A DNA stretch of 64,000 nt from Poecilobothrus nobilitatus (lineage: Eukaryota > Arthropoda > Insecta > Diptera > Dolichopodidae): assembly GCA_947095535.1 (NCBI GenBank), contig OX352772.1:221593617-221657616 (forward strand), in the 5' to 3' direction. The translations under genes were made by a program, and so were the position numbers. A model generated the notes under the pieces. The model ran no database searches and was not told the DNA's origin. It saw only the letters and a program-made list of their open reading frames with translations. Below are positions 1 to 11,560 of this stretch, one piece after another (position 1 is the stretch's first letter; each line of letters begins with the position of its first letter).

Positions 1-35
1 GACAGGACGAGACGCTTCAACAATACGTTTTCAAA

Positions 36-544
36 ATGGTTGAAATTGCCACGTTTTCAGATATCGATGAAATGGATACAATCCAATACATTATAAATGG
101 AATTCCAGATAATGGCATAAATAAAGTTTTATTATATAGTGCTAGTAATTTATCAGAACTGAAGTTAGCATTAAGAAAATACAACAAAATGAAGTTACAC
201 AGCCAACTCGCTAAACCATCGATTATCGTTTAAAAGAAAACGTACCTAAAAAGGCTGAATCTTCAGGTAACTCTAACCTACAACAAATTAATCGCTCAAC
301 AAAATTGAAATGCTTCAACTGTAATGAGTTTGAGCACATAAGCAGTTTTTGCTCAAAACCAAAACGGCAATTGGGTACTTGTTTTCGTTGCGGTAATCCT
401 GGTCATAGAGTAGCTGATTGCAATTTGAATAGAACAGTTCAAAACGTTGAAAAGGATAATAACTTCCATCAAAATTTTATTAACCCTGTCCAGATAAATA
501 AAAATGAATTCGAACATCAAATCGACTATGAATTTGTAATTTAA
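36..544 (+). pseudogene. Gag C-terminal part with two CCHC zinc knuckles (gypsy-like)
   Basis: The first open stretch (36-233) resembles the C-terminal Gag segment (…YIINGIPDN…, then a charged helix). It ends at a stop just after 230, and the frame changes before the nucleocapsid part at 305-544. That part has two perfect C-X2-C-X4-H-X4-C knuckles: CFNCNEFEHISSFC and CFRCGNPGHRVADC. In this family such knuckles bind genomic RNA during particle assembly. The Gag N-terminus is outside the window. The start at 36 is only the first in-frame ATG, not a true start. Confidence 0.8.
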
Positions 545-556
545 AATAGACAAAAA

Positions 557-850
557 TATTCCTGTAATTTGGTTACACTTTTAGACTCAGGCAGTCCCAT
601 AAGTTTCATCAAAGAAAGTTATATTCCGGCATCCGTGGTACAACCTGCAGTGAATAATAAACAATTTTACGGATTAAATGATTGCGCTTTAAAAATAATA
701 GGGGTAACAAATTGTAATGTATCTTTTAAAAATAATTCTGTTTTTTAAAATTTATTTGTTGTAAATCATAGTAGTATGAAATATTCTATAATTTTAGGAA
801 GAGATTTTTTAAAAAGAAACTACTTAATTTTGACAAAAAATGAAAAATGT
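557..850 (+). pseudogene. Retroviral-type aspartic protease remnant
   Basis: A frame reading LLDSGSPISFIKES at about 578-620 carries the DSG catalytic triad (DSG codons at 584-592). In the same frame, after a TAA stop near 746, comes SIILGRDFLKRN (from about 782), matching the conserved G-R-D strand near the end of retropepsins. Spacing fits a protease of about 90 residues. In this family it cleaves the Gag-Pol polyprotein. The internal stop makes it inactive. Confidence 0.65.
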
Positions 851-953
851 TTGGATCATCCAGTTCAGCCGGTTGTAAATGCAGTCAAGACAGATAACAT
901 TCCGAGTGAGTACGAATTTTATGTTACCCAAATAATGAATATAAATATTGTGA

Positions 954-2330
954 ATGATAAGACTTCATCGTTTAAATATAAATAACATTGTTTCTAATGA
1001 TAGATTTAAGATAACAAAATTAGTTTCGGAAGCAGAAATTTTGAAACTAAATAATCTCGATTCCAATATTAATTTAAATTGGAAAAATAGGAATATAGAA
1101 TATAATTTATATAAAATACGGGATATAAAATTAGTCAAACACGAAACATTTTCGTGTACATCACGTAGATTACCATACTCACATCAAATTGAATTGAGTA
1201 AAATCGTCGACGATCTGTTAAAGCGAAAAGTTATTCGCGAAAGTGATTCGGCTTGCGTTTCTCCAATTGTATTGGTTCGGAAAAAAATTACGGGCTCCGA
1301 TTATCTGTAGATTACCGCATATTAAATAAAATAACTGCTTGTGATAATTATCCTCTTCCTAATATCGAGGATTTGCTGGACGCATTACGTGGTAAACGTT
1401 TTTTACGGTACTCGATTTAAAAGCAGGTTTTCATCAAGTAAATGTAGCCGAAGGTTCAATAAAATATATGTCCTTCGTTACCCCTCTGGGACAATTTGAG
1501 TGGCTAAAAATGCCTTTTGGAAGGAAAAATTCTCCTTCCTTTTTTATGAGAAACATTAACAATATTTTTAAAAAGTTAGTACAGAAAATAAATTACTTAT
1601 CTACTTAGATGATTTATTAATAGCAACAGAAAACCTCTTTGACCATTTGGAAATCCTAAACGAGATTCTTCAAACTGTAGTTGAGAACCTTGGTTACACC
1701 GTCAACTCAAATGGTGTACGACCGAATCAAGAAAATTTACGAGCGATCAGTGAATTTCCTGTACCAAAAAGCTCTAAAGAGGTTCAAAGTTTTGTGGGCT
1801 TTTGTTCTTATTTCCGTAAATTTATCCCTAACTTCACCGTAATCGCAAAAACGATGTATGACTTAATTAGAAAAGATGCCATTTTCAAATTTGGTCCGAT
1901 TGAAATGGAAACTTATGATGGACTAAAAAACAAATTACTAGAATCGCCAATATTGGCAATTTATAACCCAGTTGCAGAAACAGAACTTCATTGCGATGCT
2001 AGTAGCATCGGACTCGGTTCAATTCTATTACAACGTCAGGACGATGAAAAATTTCACCCAATTTTTTATTTTTCCAAAAGAACGACAGATTGTGAATCGC
2101 GATACCATAGCTACGAACTGGAAACCTAATCTATAATTTATGCATTGCATAGATTTCGTATATATCTAATAAGCTTAAAATTTAAAATTATTACTGATTG
2201 CCATTCTCTTACCTTGAACAAACAATTAATTAACCCAAGAATTCATAGGTGGGTAGCATTTCAGCTTGAAATACACTGGATTGTCCGGATTGACACAGAG
2301 GCCACATCCATTGGCCCATCTACTAACCCT
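954..2330 (+). pseudogene. Reverse transcriptase and RNase H (gypsy-like), frameshifted
   Basis: The RT fingers begin with a segment ending …SPIVLVRKK (before 1,310). A frameshift follows, then VDYRILNKI, a palm region with FHQVNV and MPFG, and the catalytic YLDD at 1,602-1,613. From 1,647 a long open stretch continues through the RT thumb/connection (SFVGFCSYFRKFI) and RNase H (HCDASSIGLG, FYFSKRT, YELE). The RNase H frame carries on past a stop near 2,129 to IITDCHSL at about 2,190. At least three frame breaks make it a pseudogene. Sequence after about 2,268 is replaced by an antisense LINE fragment. Confidence 0.85.
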
Positions 2331-2470
2331 TCTTAAAACTGTTTCCATAATTACACTAATTATGTCAAGAAACTTTCCAGACATTAATACTGATACGAAC
2401 TCATCATGAGTCACTTTGTCATTTGGGGTAGAAAAATGTTTCGAATATATATATTTTTCACCAATATCGG
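2268..2470 (-). mobile_element. Antisense non-LTR RT fragment inside the gypsy element
   Basis: Read on the minus strand this stretch gives DKVTHDEFVSVLMSGKF, then METVLRRVSRW and GLCVNPDNPV. This matches the segment after the catalytic YADD in Jockey/I-type non-LTR reverse transcriptases (…L..V..W….L.VN..K). It sits where the gypsy RNase H end, the connection and the integrase zinc domain should be. That plus-strand segment is missing, so the fragment replaced it rather than simply inserting. Boundaries are approximate. Confidence 0.55.
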
Positions 2471-2479
2471 GTAAAACAG

Positions 2480-3357
2480 AAGGCAGCTTACACAATATTC
2501 CAAAAGGAAAAGAACCATTTAAAGTGCTTCATGTGGATCACTATGGTCCTTTAGCCGGTAATCGATTTAAACATGTATTTCTTGTAGTAGATGGATTCAC
2601 AAAATTCGTAAAATTGTATGGTGTAAAGACCACTCAAACCGCCGAAGCAATTGTCTCTTTAGAAAATTATTTTGCTGTTTATAGTAAGCCTCAAAAAGTA
2701 GTTTCTGATCGTGGTACAACTTTTACATGCCAAGATTTTTGTAATTTCATTTTTCAAAACAACGTCCGACATATTAAAATAGCAACTCTATCACCGCAAA
2801 GTAACGGTAATGTAGAGCGCGTTAATCGTTTGTTAACCTCAATGTTGTCTAAGGAGGTTGATGTTGACTCAACCCAAAATTGGCACAAATGTTTACCAAA
2901 GATTGAATTCGCCCTAAAAAACACAGTAAACCGATCAACTGAATTTTCTCCTAGTATGTTGTTATTTGGTATAAACCAAAGAGATGAAGTTTGTGATAAA
3001 ATTCTGGAATATTTAAAGGGAATCCGAAAAGAGAATGAAACACGCGATTTAAACCTTATATAAGAAAAAGCTTCAAAAAATATAACTCGAAATCAAAATT
3101 ATAACAAGTAATGCTATGACAAGAAACATAAAACCCCAACAATCTATAAAGTAGGTGACTTTGTCATGATTAAAAATGTAATAAAAACCGCTGGTATCAA
3201 TAAAAAATAATTACAAAAATATCGCTGTCCTTATAAAGTAATCAAAATCTTGGGAACTAATAGATATTTAATAAATGACGTTCCAGGTATGCAAGTGTCA
3301 CGAATTCCATATTCTGGATTATGTTCCCCTGCAAAAATGAAGCCTTATACATCATGA
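2480..3357 (+). pseudogene. Integrase core and C-terminus (gypsy-like)
   Basis: The open stretch to 3,063 holds a D,D-35-E integrase core: D in HVDHYGPLAG (codon near 2,536), D in VVSDRGTTF (2,707) and E in NGNVERVNR (2,815). The second D and the E are separated by exactly 35 residues. The N-terminal HHCC zinc domain is absent, lost with the antisense LINE fragment. After a stop at 3,061 the C-terminal domain can be followed with interruptions (VGDFVMIKN, YKVIKILG, RIPYSGLCSPAKMKP). The family inserts the cDNA into chromosomes; this copy cannot. Confidence 0.8.
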
Positions 3358-3360
3358 TTT

Positions 3361-4019
3361 ATTAGGTTCAGGTGGCTGCCAAAAAGGCACACTTAGACCG
3401 TATTTGGTCCATTGTGATAATATGATTTATTACGTTTATTAGCTTTATCAACTTATCATAAGGTACCATCTTGAATAGCATTGTATTTAGTATTTGATTA
3501 TATAGTGCATATGTTATGTATGTTAATTGTTCAATCTAATCAAAAAAAAAAAAAACAAAAATTTTTTTTTTTTACTTATATGTAATGTTACTTATATGTA
3601 ATGTAAAATGTTTATGAAATTAAATAAAAATGATGCAAGAAAAATAATTGTAAATGATAACAAGTTCAATTTTCTATGTATAATGTAAGTTTTACAATAA
3701 TAATTTATCTTGATAAAATAGAAAATAATGGAAATAGATTTTTTTTAATCGTTAACGAAGAAAAAGAAAAAAACAAATTTTGAATATGTAATTTATTAGG
3801 AAATTTTTGTAATTTAAATTGGAGAATTGTAATTTTGGTCTAAATTTCAAATTGATTGTTATCAATGATTTAACAAAAAAAAAAAAAAAAAACAATTTTC
3901 AATAATCGGATTCGATTATATGTCAGGTTGGTCGAGCTGTAGTGAAATTTTTAGTTCAAAAATAAAAGTATAAAGTATATTCGAACTTTGTGGGGCTGTA
4001 GCTCCTTAACGAGTAGGGC
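3361..4019. other. AT-rich non-coding stretch
   Basis: Very AT-rich sequence with poly(A)/poly(T) runs (3,540-3,575; 3,875-3,895). It should contain the 3' UTR and possibly a degraded LTR of the gypsy-like element, but I see no clear LTR, polypurine tract or gene. Confidence 0.5.
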
Positions 4020-4432
4020 CAAAGAAAAAAGTTTTTGAAAAAAAAAATTAATAGTTTTATAATATCTATCAGCAGTTAAAATTTCAAGGCTCTATTTCAA
4101 AAAAATTGTGGAGATCTAAAAGTTAGTTGTTCGGGAGGTACCCGAAGTGTTGGTCGAACTCAACCAATTAGGCAACCTACAAATTGCTCCCAGAATATTT
4201 TGTGTAAATTTCAAGATTCTAACTTTCTTAGTTTTTGAGTTAGGGTGCTGACAGGCGAACATGGCTTAATCGACTCAGAATTTGATTCTGATCCGATCCG
4301 TGCTTTTGAAGGTATATCTAGCTCGCTTATTTCGAGGTGTTACAAACGGAGGAGTAATTTTATTATACCCGATACTTATCGTACGGGTGTAATTAGTTTA
4401 AGCTTGTTTATAAAAATGAATATAAAATGAAT
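4020..4432 (-). repeat. Repeat family 1, copy a
   Basis: This is an inverted copy of the sequence at 40,047-40,440. It has the head hairpin (4,364-4,391, TATACCCG paired with the decayed CGGGTGTA on the other side), a second stem TCAGAATTTGATTCTGA (4,275-4,291), and the AACTCAAAAACTAAGAAAG box. A variable body follows that includes CCGAAGTGTTGGTCG and the GTAGCTCCTTAA region. It lacks the GTCCGTCCGTC box (here only GCTGACAGGCGAACATGG). It is non-coding. Confidence 0.75.
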
Positions 4433-4770
4433 ACAAATAAGTGCAGTAAGATATACATTAGATTTAGTTAGATATACATTAGGATTTAGTATTACAGAAT
4501 AATTAAAAAAAAATTAAAATTGATATTAAAAAAAATGCGATATATATTTAAGGTTAAATAAAAATGTAATCATACGTGACTGTACGTGAATTTAATATTT
4601 GAATTGACAAAAAATACGTATATGTAAAAATTTGTGTTTCTTTTGGAAATTGATTCTTAATAAGATTATTGTTAAAAGTAATAATATGTATGAACTTACT
4701 TGTGGAAATATGAAAAAAAGATATAATAAAATGCATTTATAAAAATATAACTAAATATTAAAAATATAAC
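4433..4770. other. AT-rich non-coding stretch
   Basis: AT-rich with a short direct duplication of a GATATACATTAG-like segment near 4,450-4,490. No gene or structured element was recognised. Confidence 0.5.
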
Positions 4771-4774
4771 TATT

Positions 4775-5283
4775 TCATTGTAATGAAACATCAATTTGAA
4801 AAATTTTTTTAATAAATAGATTGTCATTAGTTGAATATACCTTATAATACTTTGCTAGCTTTATGTTGGCGAAGGAATATTTGGTTATCCTTGACCCAAA
4901 GAAATTCAAAATCCCGTAAGACCTTAATTTTTCTTGCTTCGTTATACAGCTTAAACTACAACGGAGTGAAGCGATGCCTGATAAATATTTGTTTAGTGTC
5001 TCCTTCAAGATTCAGCTCTGCAGTATAAAGATTTGGATGTTTCCGTTTTTTTTATCAACAATTCATTTTTTAACTTCATAGAGGCCAGTTCCACAATGTA
5101 GAGCACGTCATTTACTTCATTAACACCAATCGTTCCATTTTTTGTTTAGTTTTTGTTATATTTATGATATCACTTTCAACAATGTTTGCGCCAATTTTGT
5201 CAGCAATTTTTAATACAATGTTAGCTAGAATTTAAATTTGCAAGTTATATTTTTATTGCAAACTGGACAAACTTTAGACATTT
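4775..5283 (-). pseudogene. Possible LINE ORF1-like protein, broken
   Basis: Reading from 5,283 leftwards, the first codons give MSKVCPVCNKNITCKF, a CxxC zinc-binding-like start. After frame changes there are helical, charged stretches (ELASMKLKNELLIKKTE) and an open C-terminal part at 4,775-5,008 ending …KYYKVYSTNDNLFIKK. The combination of a CxxC start, a coiled-coil-like middle and a small mixed C-terminal domain resembles first-ORF proteins of some non-LTR retrotransposons. The match is by eye only. Several stops and frameshifts show it is not functional. Confidence 0.3.
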
Positions 5284-5399
5284 TTGTTGTATATTATTTA
5301 AACTAATTATTTTATAATTAATATAAATTTAATAACGATATTTATTAATAGTTTATTATAAAATTAATAACAATTTTAGTATTTAAAAAAAGTTAAATG

Positions 5400-8060
5400 T
5401 TTTACTAGCCCAACTCTTTACTTTTATCTACACTGCTTTTAACATTCCATTTTCAAAGTTTTCAATGGAAATTTCTAATATGTAGTAGTAATTAAAATAA
5501 CCTTATTAAGTATCTTAAGAATACTCTGTTTAAATTTTAACAATATAACATTTTCGGCTGTTGTTAAAGAACAGAAATAAACTCATCTATACGACAATCG
5601 TCATCTCATTATTCAAGAATACATTACTAACATGTGGTGTACCTATTTAAGATGTATGTTTATAATATATTTCCCAAAAAATATAATGAAATATGTACAT
5701 ACTATATATTGTATGTATATTTAAAAATACTATAAACACAATTAATTAAATTAGAAAACATATTCACATTTCTGTACAGTACTTAATCAAAAGTGAGTAC
5801 ATACATATTTAAAGATCAGAGATTCTTACATTCTTATCCATACGCAGTTCTTACACATATTTTTAAGCCTTATTGTACCCGTACGATAAGGATCGGGTAT
5901 ATTAAAATTGTTCTTCCATTTGTAACACCTCGAGATAAGCTAGCTAGATATACCTTCAAAGGTATGGATCGGATCGGAAACAAATTATAAGTCGATTGAG
6001 CTTTGTCCGTCCGTCCGTCAGCAAGATAACTCAAAAACTAAGAAAGCTAAAGTCTTGAAATTAACACAAAATATTCTTACAATAATTTGTAAGTTCTCTA
6101 TTTTCGAACATCTAACTTTTAGATCCCCACATTTTTTTTGTAATAGAACCATGAAATTTTAACTGCTGATAGATAATATAATAAAAATATTAATTTTATT
6201 TTTAACAACTTTTTTCTGTAGCCCCACCCGGAGGCTGGGGCTCACCCCCATGGAGCTACAGACCCTCAAACTTTGAAAAAGCCCTATTTTTAAATACATA
6301 CATCTCATGTCCTGTCTAAGATTTTTTCAATCAGAAAACGTCATTCGTCAGGTATTTTTTTTTTGAATTTGTAATTTAGTATCAAAATATTTAGTATTAG
6401 GCTTGGAATTTTGAGAGCAGAAAGAACTTTTAGAATTAGTATAAGTTTGCTCAGAAATTTGTTTTGGACCACCCCCTGTTTATGAGCTATTAGGGCTCAA
6501 ATATTGAAAATTTTCTATTTCTAAACAAGTGTAACTTAGGCACCTGTACACATTTTACTTCGGCAAGATATAAAAATTAAAGCTACAGTAATATATTTTA
6601 AGGTGCGTTAAAGGTTTCTTTTAGTTGTATAGAGTTCCAGAGTTCCTTTTAGTTGTATAAAGGTTTCTTTTAGTTGTATAGAGTTCCAGAGTTACAGTCC
6701 CTCAAAATTGCAAAAAAGCCCCATTTTCAGATGTATATATCTCAGGATTTGCGTTTTACAATCTAAAACCGCCAAAAGACCGAAAATTTTATCATTTCCA
6801 TAAAGCAATATCAAAATTATGAATACTTTGTAATTTACTATTCAAATTTACCGTTATGTGACAACCACATTTTGCTTGAAATTTTTGTTTTTTCATTTTC
6901 CGGTACGCCTTTAGATAGGAACCTGAAATTTTGAGACAAGGAAGAACTTTTAGAATTAGTATAAGTTTCTTTAGAAATTTTTTTTGCACCACCCCCTGTT
7001 TAAGAAATATTAAGGCAGAAAAATTGTACGTGCGTTAACGGTTTTTTTCAGTTATATAGGGTTCCGCACTTACAGCCCTTCAAAACTCCAGAAAAGTCCA
7101 CTTTTCACATTTTTTATATCCGTACGATTAGGATCGGGTATATTAAAATTACTCCTCCGTTTGTAACATCTCGAAATAGCTATACCTTCAAAGGTATGGA
7201 TCGGATCAGAATCAAATTCTAAGTCGATTAATCTTTTTCCGTCACCAAGATAACTCAAAAACTAAGAAAGCTAGAGTCTTGAAATAGATACAAAATATTC
7301 TTACTACAATTTGTAGGTTTCTTATTTTTTTTGGTTGAGATCCGACTAAAACTTCGGGTAGCTGATTTCAAATTATTTTAAAATACTAAAAAAGTAATAA
7401 AATTATAATATAAGCAGAGTGATAGGCTTTGAAAATACTAACGGTTCGTACGGGTATCTAAGAGTTGACAAATGTTGAAGGTTGTATTCCTTCTCGTTTA
7501 ATATCAATTTATGCATTAGAAAAAGTGAACGTAAAAAAATTCTGGTTGATTTATAAAGGCAAAAAACAATCCTGTCTTTGAAGCGCTATACATAAAAAAG
7601 TTGTTCTACAACATTGCTTTCTTAAGAGAGGTTAATATATAGCTCTTTATTAAACAGTGTATAAGTTTTGTAAATAAACGGACGGATAGAGTATAACTAA
7701 TAGCAAATTTTACAAAATGTGCTTAAAAGCGTAATTCATAAAAACATGAAGTGACACACACTACTTACGAAAAAAAATATATTACATTATGGTCTTTTAT
7801 TTATTGAAATGTCTCGAATTGTCTCTAATTCTTCGCTCTGTTTATTAAATTTGCAAAAAAAAAAAATTAATGAAATGTACTTAAATGATATTAATTAAAT
7901 GTAATAAAAATTAAAATATTAACTACGAGCATCTGAAAGTGAATAGTATAATAATAAATCAACTATATTAATAAAATTATATTAACGTAAAACCAAAAGT
8001 TAATAATTTTTATTTCATAAAGCCAACAAAATACTCCTGGCAACACCGTGTGTTCTTGCT
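5400..8060 (+). mobile_element. Helitron-like repeat (family 5), copy 1, split by an insertion
   Basis: The flanks 5,400-5,870 and 7,500-8,060 match, in order, the contiguous copy at 32,270-33,487. The right end is …AACACCGTGTGTTCTTGCTAG followed by T, near 8,045-8,065: a short AACAC/GTGTT hairpin just before a CTAG end and a T, as in Helitron 3' ends. No Rep/helicase gene is present, so it would be non-autonomous. The Helitron label is inference. Part of the body (TATAAGTTTTGTAAA…GGACGGA…) is shared with family 4. Confidence 0.5.
5871..7500. mobile_element. Nested composite insertion of family 1 and 4 repeats
   Basis: This block interrupts repeat copy 1 exactly where copy 2 (about 32,775) is continuous. 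It contains two family-1 heads in the same orientation (hairpins at 5,873-5,901 and 7,116-7,142, each with the downstream box ACTCAAAAACTAAGAAAGCTA). Between them are family-4 body sequences (6,300-7,100). It ends with an inverted match to 41,440-41,590 (…GTACGGGTATCTAAGAGTTGAC…). A short internal tandem duplication (AGTTGTATAGAGTTCCAGAG) lies near 6,620-6,690. No coding potential was recognised. Confidence 0.6.
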
Positions 8061-8364
8061 AGTTGTATATAAGTATAAGAGAAAGAAAGACAAATAATAT
8101 TCAAAAGTTCCATTACGCACATTTTAATATTTCAATGAAAGATTATCTATTATAAGAAATGAACCACTCAATGTGACCGAATTTTTGTTTTGCTACTCGA
8201 AAAAAGAAAACACAAAATTTAAATTTTATTATTTAAAAATCATTGGGATCAATATACAATACAGTATTTAAAAAAACATTTTTTATTCACATTTTTTATT
8301 TCATCATGTGATGGGCCTTTTCACTAGTATGTTAATAATTGAAAACGTATCTTTTTTTTTTGTT
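8061..8364. other. AT-rich non-coding stretch
   Basis: Unique-looking AT-rich DNA between the family-5 repeat and the 3' tail of the minus-strand LINE. No gene seen. Confidence 0.5.
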
Positions 8365-8429
8365 TTTTACGAGGGTTGGTGGAAAAGTCGAAAATCACCA
8401 AGAGGAACTATACGTGGTTCCTCAGGTTA

Positions 8430-10330
8430 GTGTTGGACTTTAACTAACCAAAACCACCGCATTTTTTAAAACCAAACTTAAGGATGGAAACTTTAATACA
8501 AATGTACAGATTAGTTTTGGGGATAGTGATGTGGGAAGGATGATTGGGGAAATTGGTAAACTTGCGATAATGGGAGATAGGTAGGAAAATTTGGAGGGAT
8601 ATTTTGAAAAAAATGTTGATGTTGTTCTTAAACTTAAGTGAATCGTACACATATGAATTACCAACTTTAGGGAACATATATGTTGGTATATGGTTGCACA
8701 AACAGGACAAACAGGACAGGCATAACAAACGATAAGCTGTATTTCGCTATTTTGATAACTCTACATGATAGGGGTGAGCTTCTTTTGCGCTCCTTGTTTC
8801 TTGTTGGAAAACTTTGAGTGGAGACATTAATTGTTTTATTTCTTTGGAACAGGTGTATATAATCCCTACGAGATATCTATAAAACAAGATCAGTGACCCA
8901 ACTGTACGGTGATGGCTGAGTGGAGTGAGCATTGAAGTTACACTGGGGTCTTTGATAAGACGAATATCTCGTTTTGCACATTATCTTGATAACCCAGCGC
9001 AGTTTGAGGGCCTGCAGCCTAAACGTAGAATGCACAGCCTAAACGTGTGCATTCTACTCCATTTTCGGCCTAATGTACGTTTTATTGATATTAAGAAGAT
9101 CAGATGCAGAAAAGAAGGTTTAGCAGCGGTATAAAAATCCTAAACATTTAGCTGCATCTTTAGCTATACCAAAAATGTGATTTGACCAAATAGTTTTTGG
9201 TTTAACTCGATACACAGCATGTTTAAATCTGTTGAATACTGCAAAGCTTCTTCCTGAAATAGTAGGTTAGGAATAGTGGTGGCAATTTTCCGCGAGATCA
9301 GACAGCATTGAGTTTTTTGGTGTTGAAATCAATTCTGTTGACTTCACCCCATTTTTGGATTTTTCTTAATCATTATTTAGCTCACTAATTGTGAAATTTT
9401 TTGCTGTTGTACTAATTTGGTGATTAATGTAACAGCGGCTATGAAAATCATAGGAAGCTACAAAAGCGCTGTCGTCTGCAAAGCTATGAATAGGATTGGA
9501 GGTCAATGAAAGAAGGTCATTGATAAGTATTAAGTAGAGAGTGGGTGATAAAACTGATTCTTGAGGGACACCAGCATTTATTTTGAATTTGTCTGATGAA
9601 TATCCATCGACCAGTACACGAATCGTACGATTCGAAAATAAATCTCCAATCCATTTTAAAAAGACCCTGCCTAGACCTAATGCTTTGCATTTTGCCAATA
9701 GAGCATCGTACCAAACTCGATCGAAAGTCTTAGAAATATCAAGAGCCACAACATCGGACTCACCAGAATGATGGTGGCCGGCTTCTCACAAAGGTAAGTC
9801 ATGAGATCACAGGTTCAACTACGGGCTCTGAACATGAAGACAATACATGAAGCAAACTGATAGACAATACATGAAGCAAACCTTTGCGATCCAGGTATTT
9901 CAGAAGCTTTTGATTCACAATTTTTTTCATAACTTTGGAAAGGACCGCAGTTATAGCAATAGGGCGGTAGTTAGAGGGATCGCTTTTGATACCTATTTTG
10001 GGAATTGGGAAAACATGTGCAACCTTCCATTGGGTAGGATCGATACCTGAACTAAAGGAAAGGTAGAAAAGGTTGTGGAGAGGTTTTGTAATACTGGAGT
10101 AGGAATTTTTGAGCACCATGGTAATTCTACCATCTGGACCGGCTGACTTATTTGTTTCAAGATTTTGATCACCGCCCGCGCTTGCTAAAGTAAATTTTAC
10201 AGAAGGAGCAGCCAACTTCTGGAACGGAGGGTGGCATCTTAGCTGACTGTGGCAGTGTCGAATTGGTAGCGAACTGCTTGCCAAATAAGTTCGCCTTATC
10301 TTTATAATCTGATACGGTTTTGCCATTGTT
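8430..10330 (-). pseudogene. LINE-A1 reverse transcriptase and C-terminal region
   Basis: RT block 1 (10,326-9,799) has NKSAGPDGR, FPIPKIG and NYRPIAIT. After a frameshift, 9,749-9,366 has motif A (ALDISKTFDRVW), motif B-like GVPQESVLSPTLY and motif C FADDS, with both aspartates intact (9,471-9,476). The C-terminal part is spread over frames between 9,130 and 8,440 (SHHRTVGSLILFYRYLVGI, SPLKVFQQETRSAKEAHPYH, FPKVGNSYVYDSL). It is catalytic in ancestry but broken by at least three frame changes. Confidence 0.85.
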
Positions 10331-11257
10331 CAGTGGTGGAAAAGAAGACCCTCTAACGTCTTCTTTTAGACTTTTGCCAAATGTCCAAAAAGATTTATTA
10401 TTCTTTGGCATGTGGATGATTTTACGCTTCAACTTTTGGTTGAACAAGAACTTTTGCTTGTTGATAACTCTCTTGCAGTTACCACGACTGTAATGCCAAA
10501 CTAACTTTTTGGGAGGATACCTCTGGTTGGAGAATGGGCTTACCCGGAAACTTGTGTTAACCAAACAATAGTCAGAATTACCCAGGGGACAACCAACTGA
10601 AACAACATAATTTTCAGGGTGTGTGGTGATAAACAGATCCAAGAGGTGACTTCTTGATCAGCACGGTCCGGGATCCTAGTGGGATTTCTAACAAGTTGAG
10701 AAAGGTGGAAAGTGAGGAGAATAGTTCAACTTCTTTCCCAATTGAGGTTTTACTCGGAGAAGTGTTACTAGAGAAATGAAGCCAGTCCCTGTTATGAATG
10801 TTGAAATTTTCCGCCAGAATAATTTCAGTCCAAAATTTAATGGATCTGGTTCGATAGATTTTCGATTTTCATAGCAGTTTTTTGTTCATTTGAGTTGGGC
10901 AATCTGTATAGGAAACAGAAATGTATGACTTGCTTTTCAACTAGAATAATACTCCAAATATAGTGGAAATATTTATATGTAGTGAGAATATTTATATTTT
11001 TGTAGTGTGTTGAAAGCGATATAATTTTTTATATAGATTGCGATAACTCTTTTGAGTACGAAATGTGAAATAAGTGAGTAGTCGGTAACACTAAAATTAT
11101 CATTATGGCTGCTGACTTGTGTTTCACATAGGGCTAAGATTGCTGGTTTAATTGAACTAAGATGACAATCGACAGCATGAAAATTCGTTTGCAACTCGCG
11201 AATGTTACAGAAATTAACATTAAAATTGGTAATTTTGTTAGAAAAATTAATATACAC
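10169..11257 (-). pseudogene. LINE-A1 endonuclease domain
   Basis: The AP-endonuclease-like N-terminus is open from 11,257 to 10,973 (NFCNIRELQTNF, then PAILALCETQ with the catalytic-type E). It is broken until 10,642, where LFITTHPENY and PLGNSDYC continue; the usual final SDH motif reads SDY here. The rest (to 10,169) is the basic linker to the RT domain (WTFGKSLKED, …NGKTVSDYKDKANLFGKQF). In this family the domain nicks target DNA to prime reverse transcription. The frame break and the altered SDH motif indicate loss of function. Confidence 0.75.
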
Positions 11258-11560
11258 AATTACACAATTAAAATAAACAAAATTTAAATCAAGATTAAAA
11301 TAAAATCAGAGCTAACATTGTAATTAAATTCAAAATTAGACTTAAAGTTAACCCTAAAATTAACCAAGATCAAAATCTTAATTAAAATTAAGTTAAAATA
11401 TCTAAAAAATTAAGATTAAAGTCAAAATTAAAATTTAATTAAAATTAAAATGAAAAGTAAAATTGTACGATTTAAATAACCCGAGCTTGACAACACTATA
11501 AAGTAAAAACAAAAAAAAAAAACTATTAATATTAATATCAATATTAATAACAATAATTAT

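Larger units (their letters stand above)
1..3360 (+). mobile_element. Decayed gypsy-like (Ty3) LTR retrotransposon
   Basis: The order gag zinc knuckles, aspartic protease, RT, RNase H, integrase on the plus strand is that of a Ty3/gypsy element. The left part, including the 5' LTR, lies outside the window. All domains are broken by frameshifts and stops, so the copy is dead. The tail after the integrase still reads like a gypsy integrase C-terminus ending near 3,357. I could not recognise a 3' LTR in the AT-rich DNA that follows. No envelope-like gene was seen. Confidence 0.85.
8365..11560 (-). mobile_element. LINE-A1: near full-length non-LTR retrotransposon
   Basis: The minus-strand order is 5' UTR (11,560-11,260), endonuclease (11,257-10,170), RT (10,330-9,366), C-terminal region (about 9,130-8,440), 3' UTR and an A-rich tail (8,350-8,375 on the plus strand as T-rich). 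The 5' UTR segment GTTGTCAAGCTCGGGTTATT (11,480-11,505 region) and the 3' UTR end before the A-tail (CCACCAACCCTCGTAAAA) recur in the copy at 23,951-25,740. The 3' end also recurs at 17,900-18,003. No clear ORF1 lies upstream of the endonuclease. Frameshifts and stops make it inactive. I could not define a target-site duplication. Confidence 0.85.

Noticed and set aside
9583..10050. Plus-strand frames in 9.5-10.1 kb
   Set aside because: Shadows of the minus-strand RT of LINE-A1.
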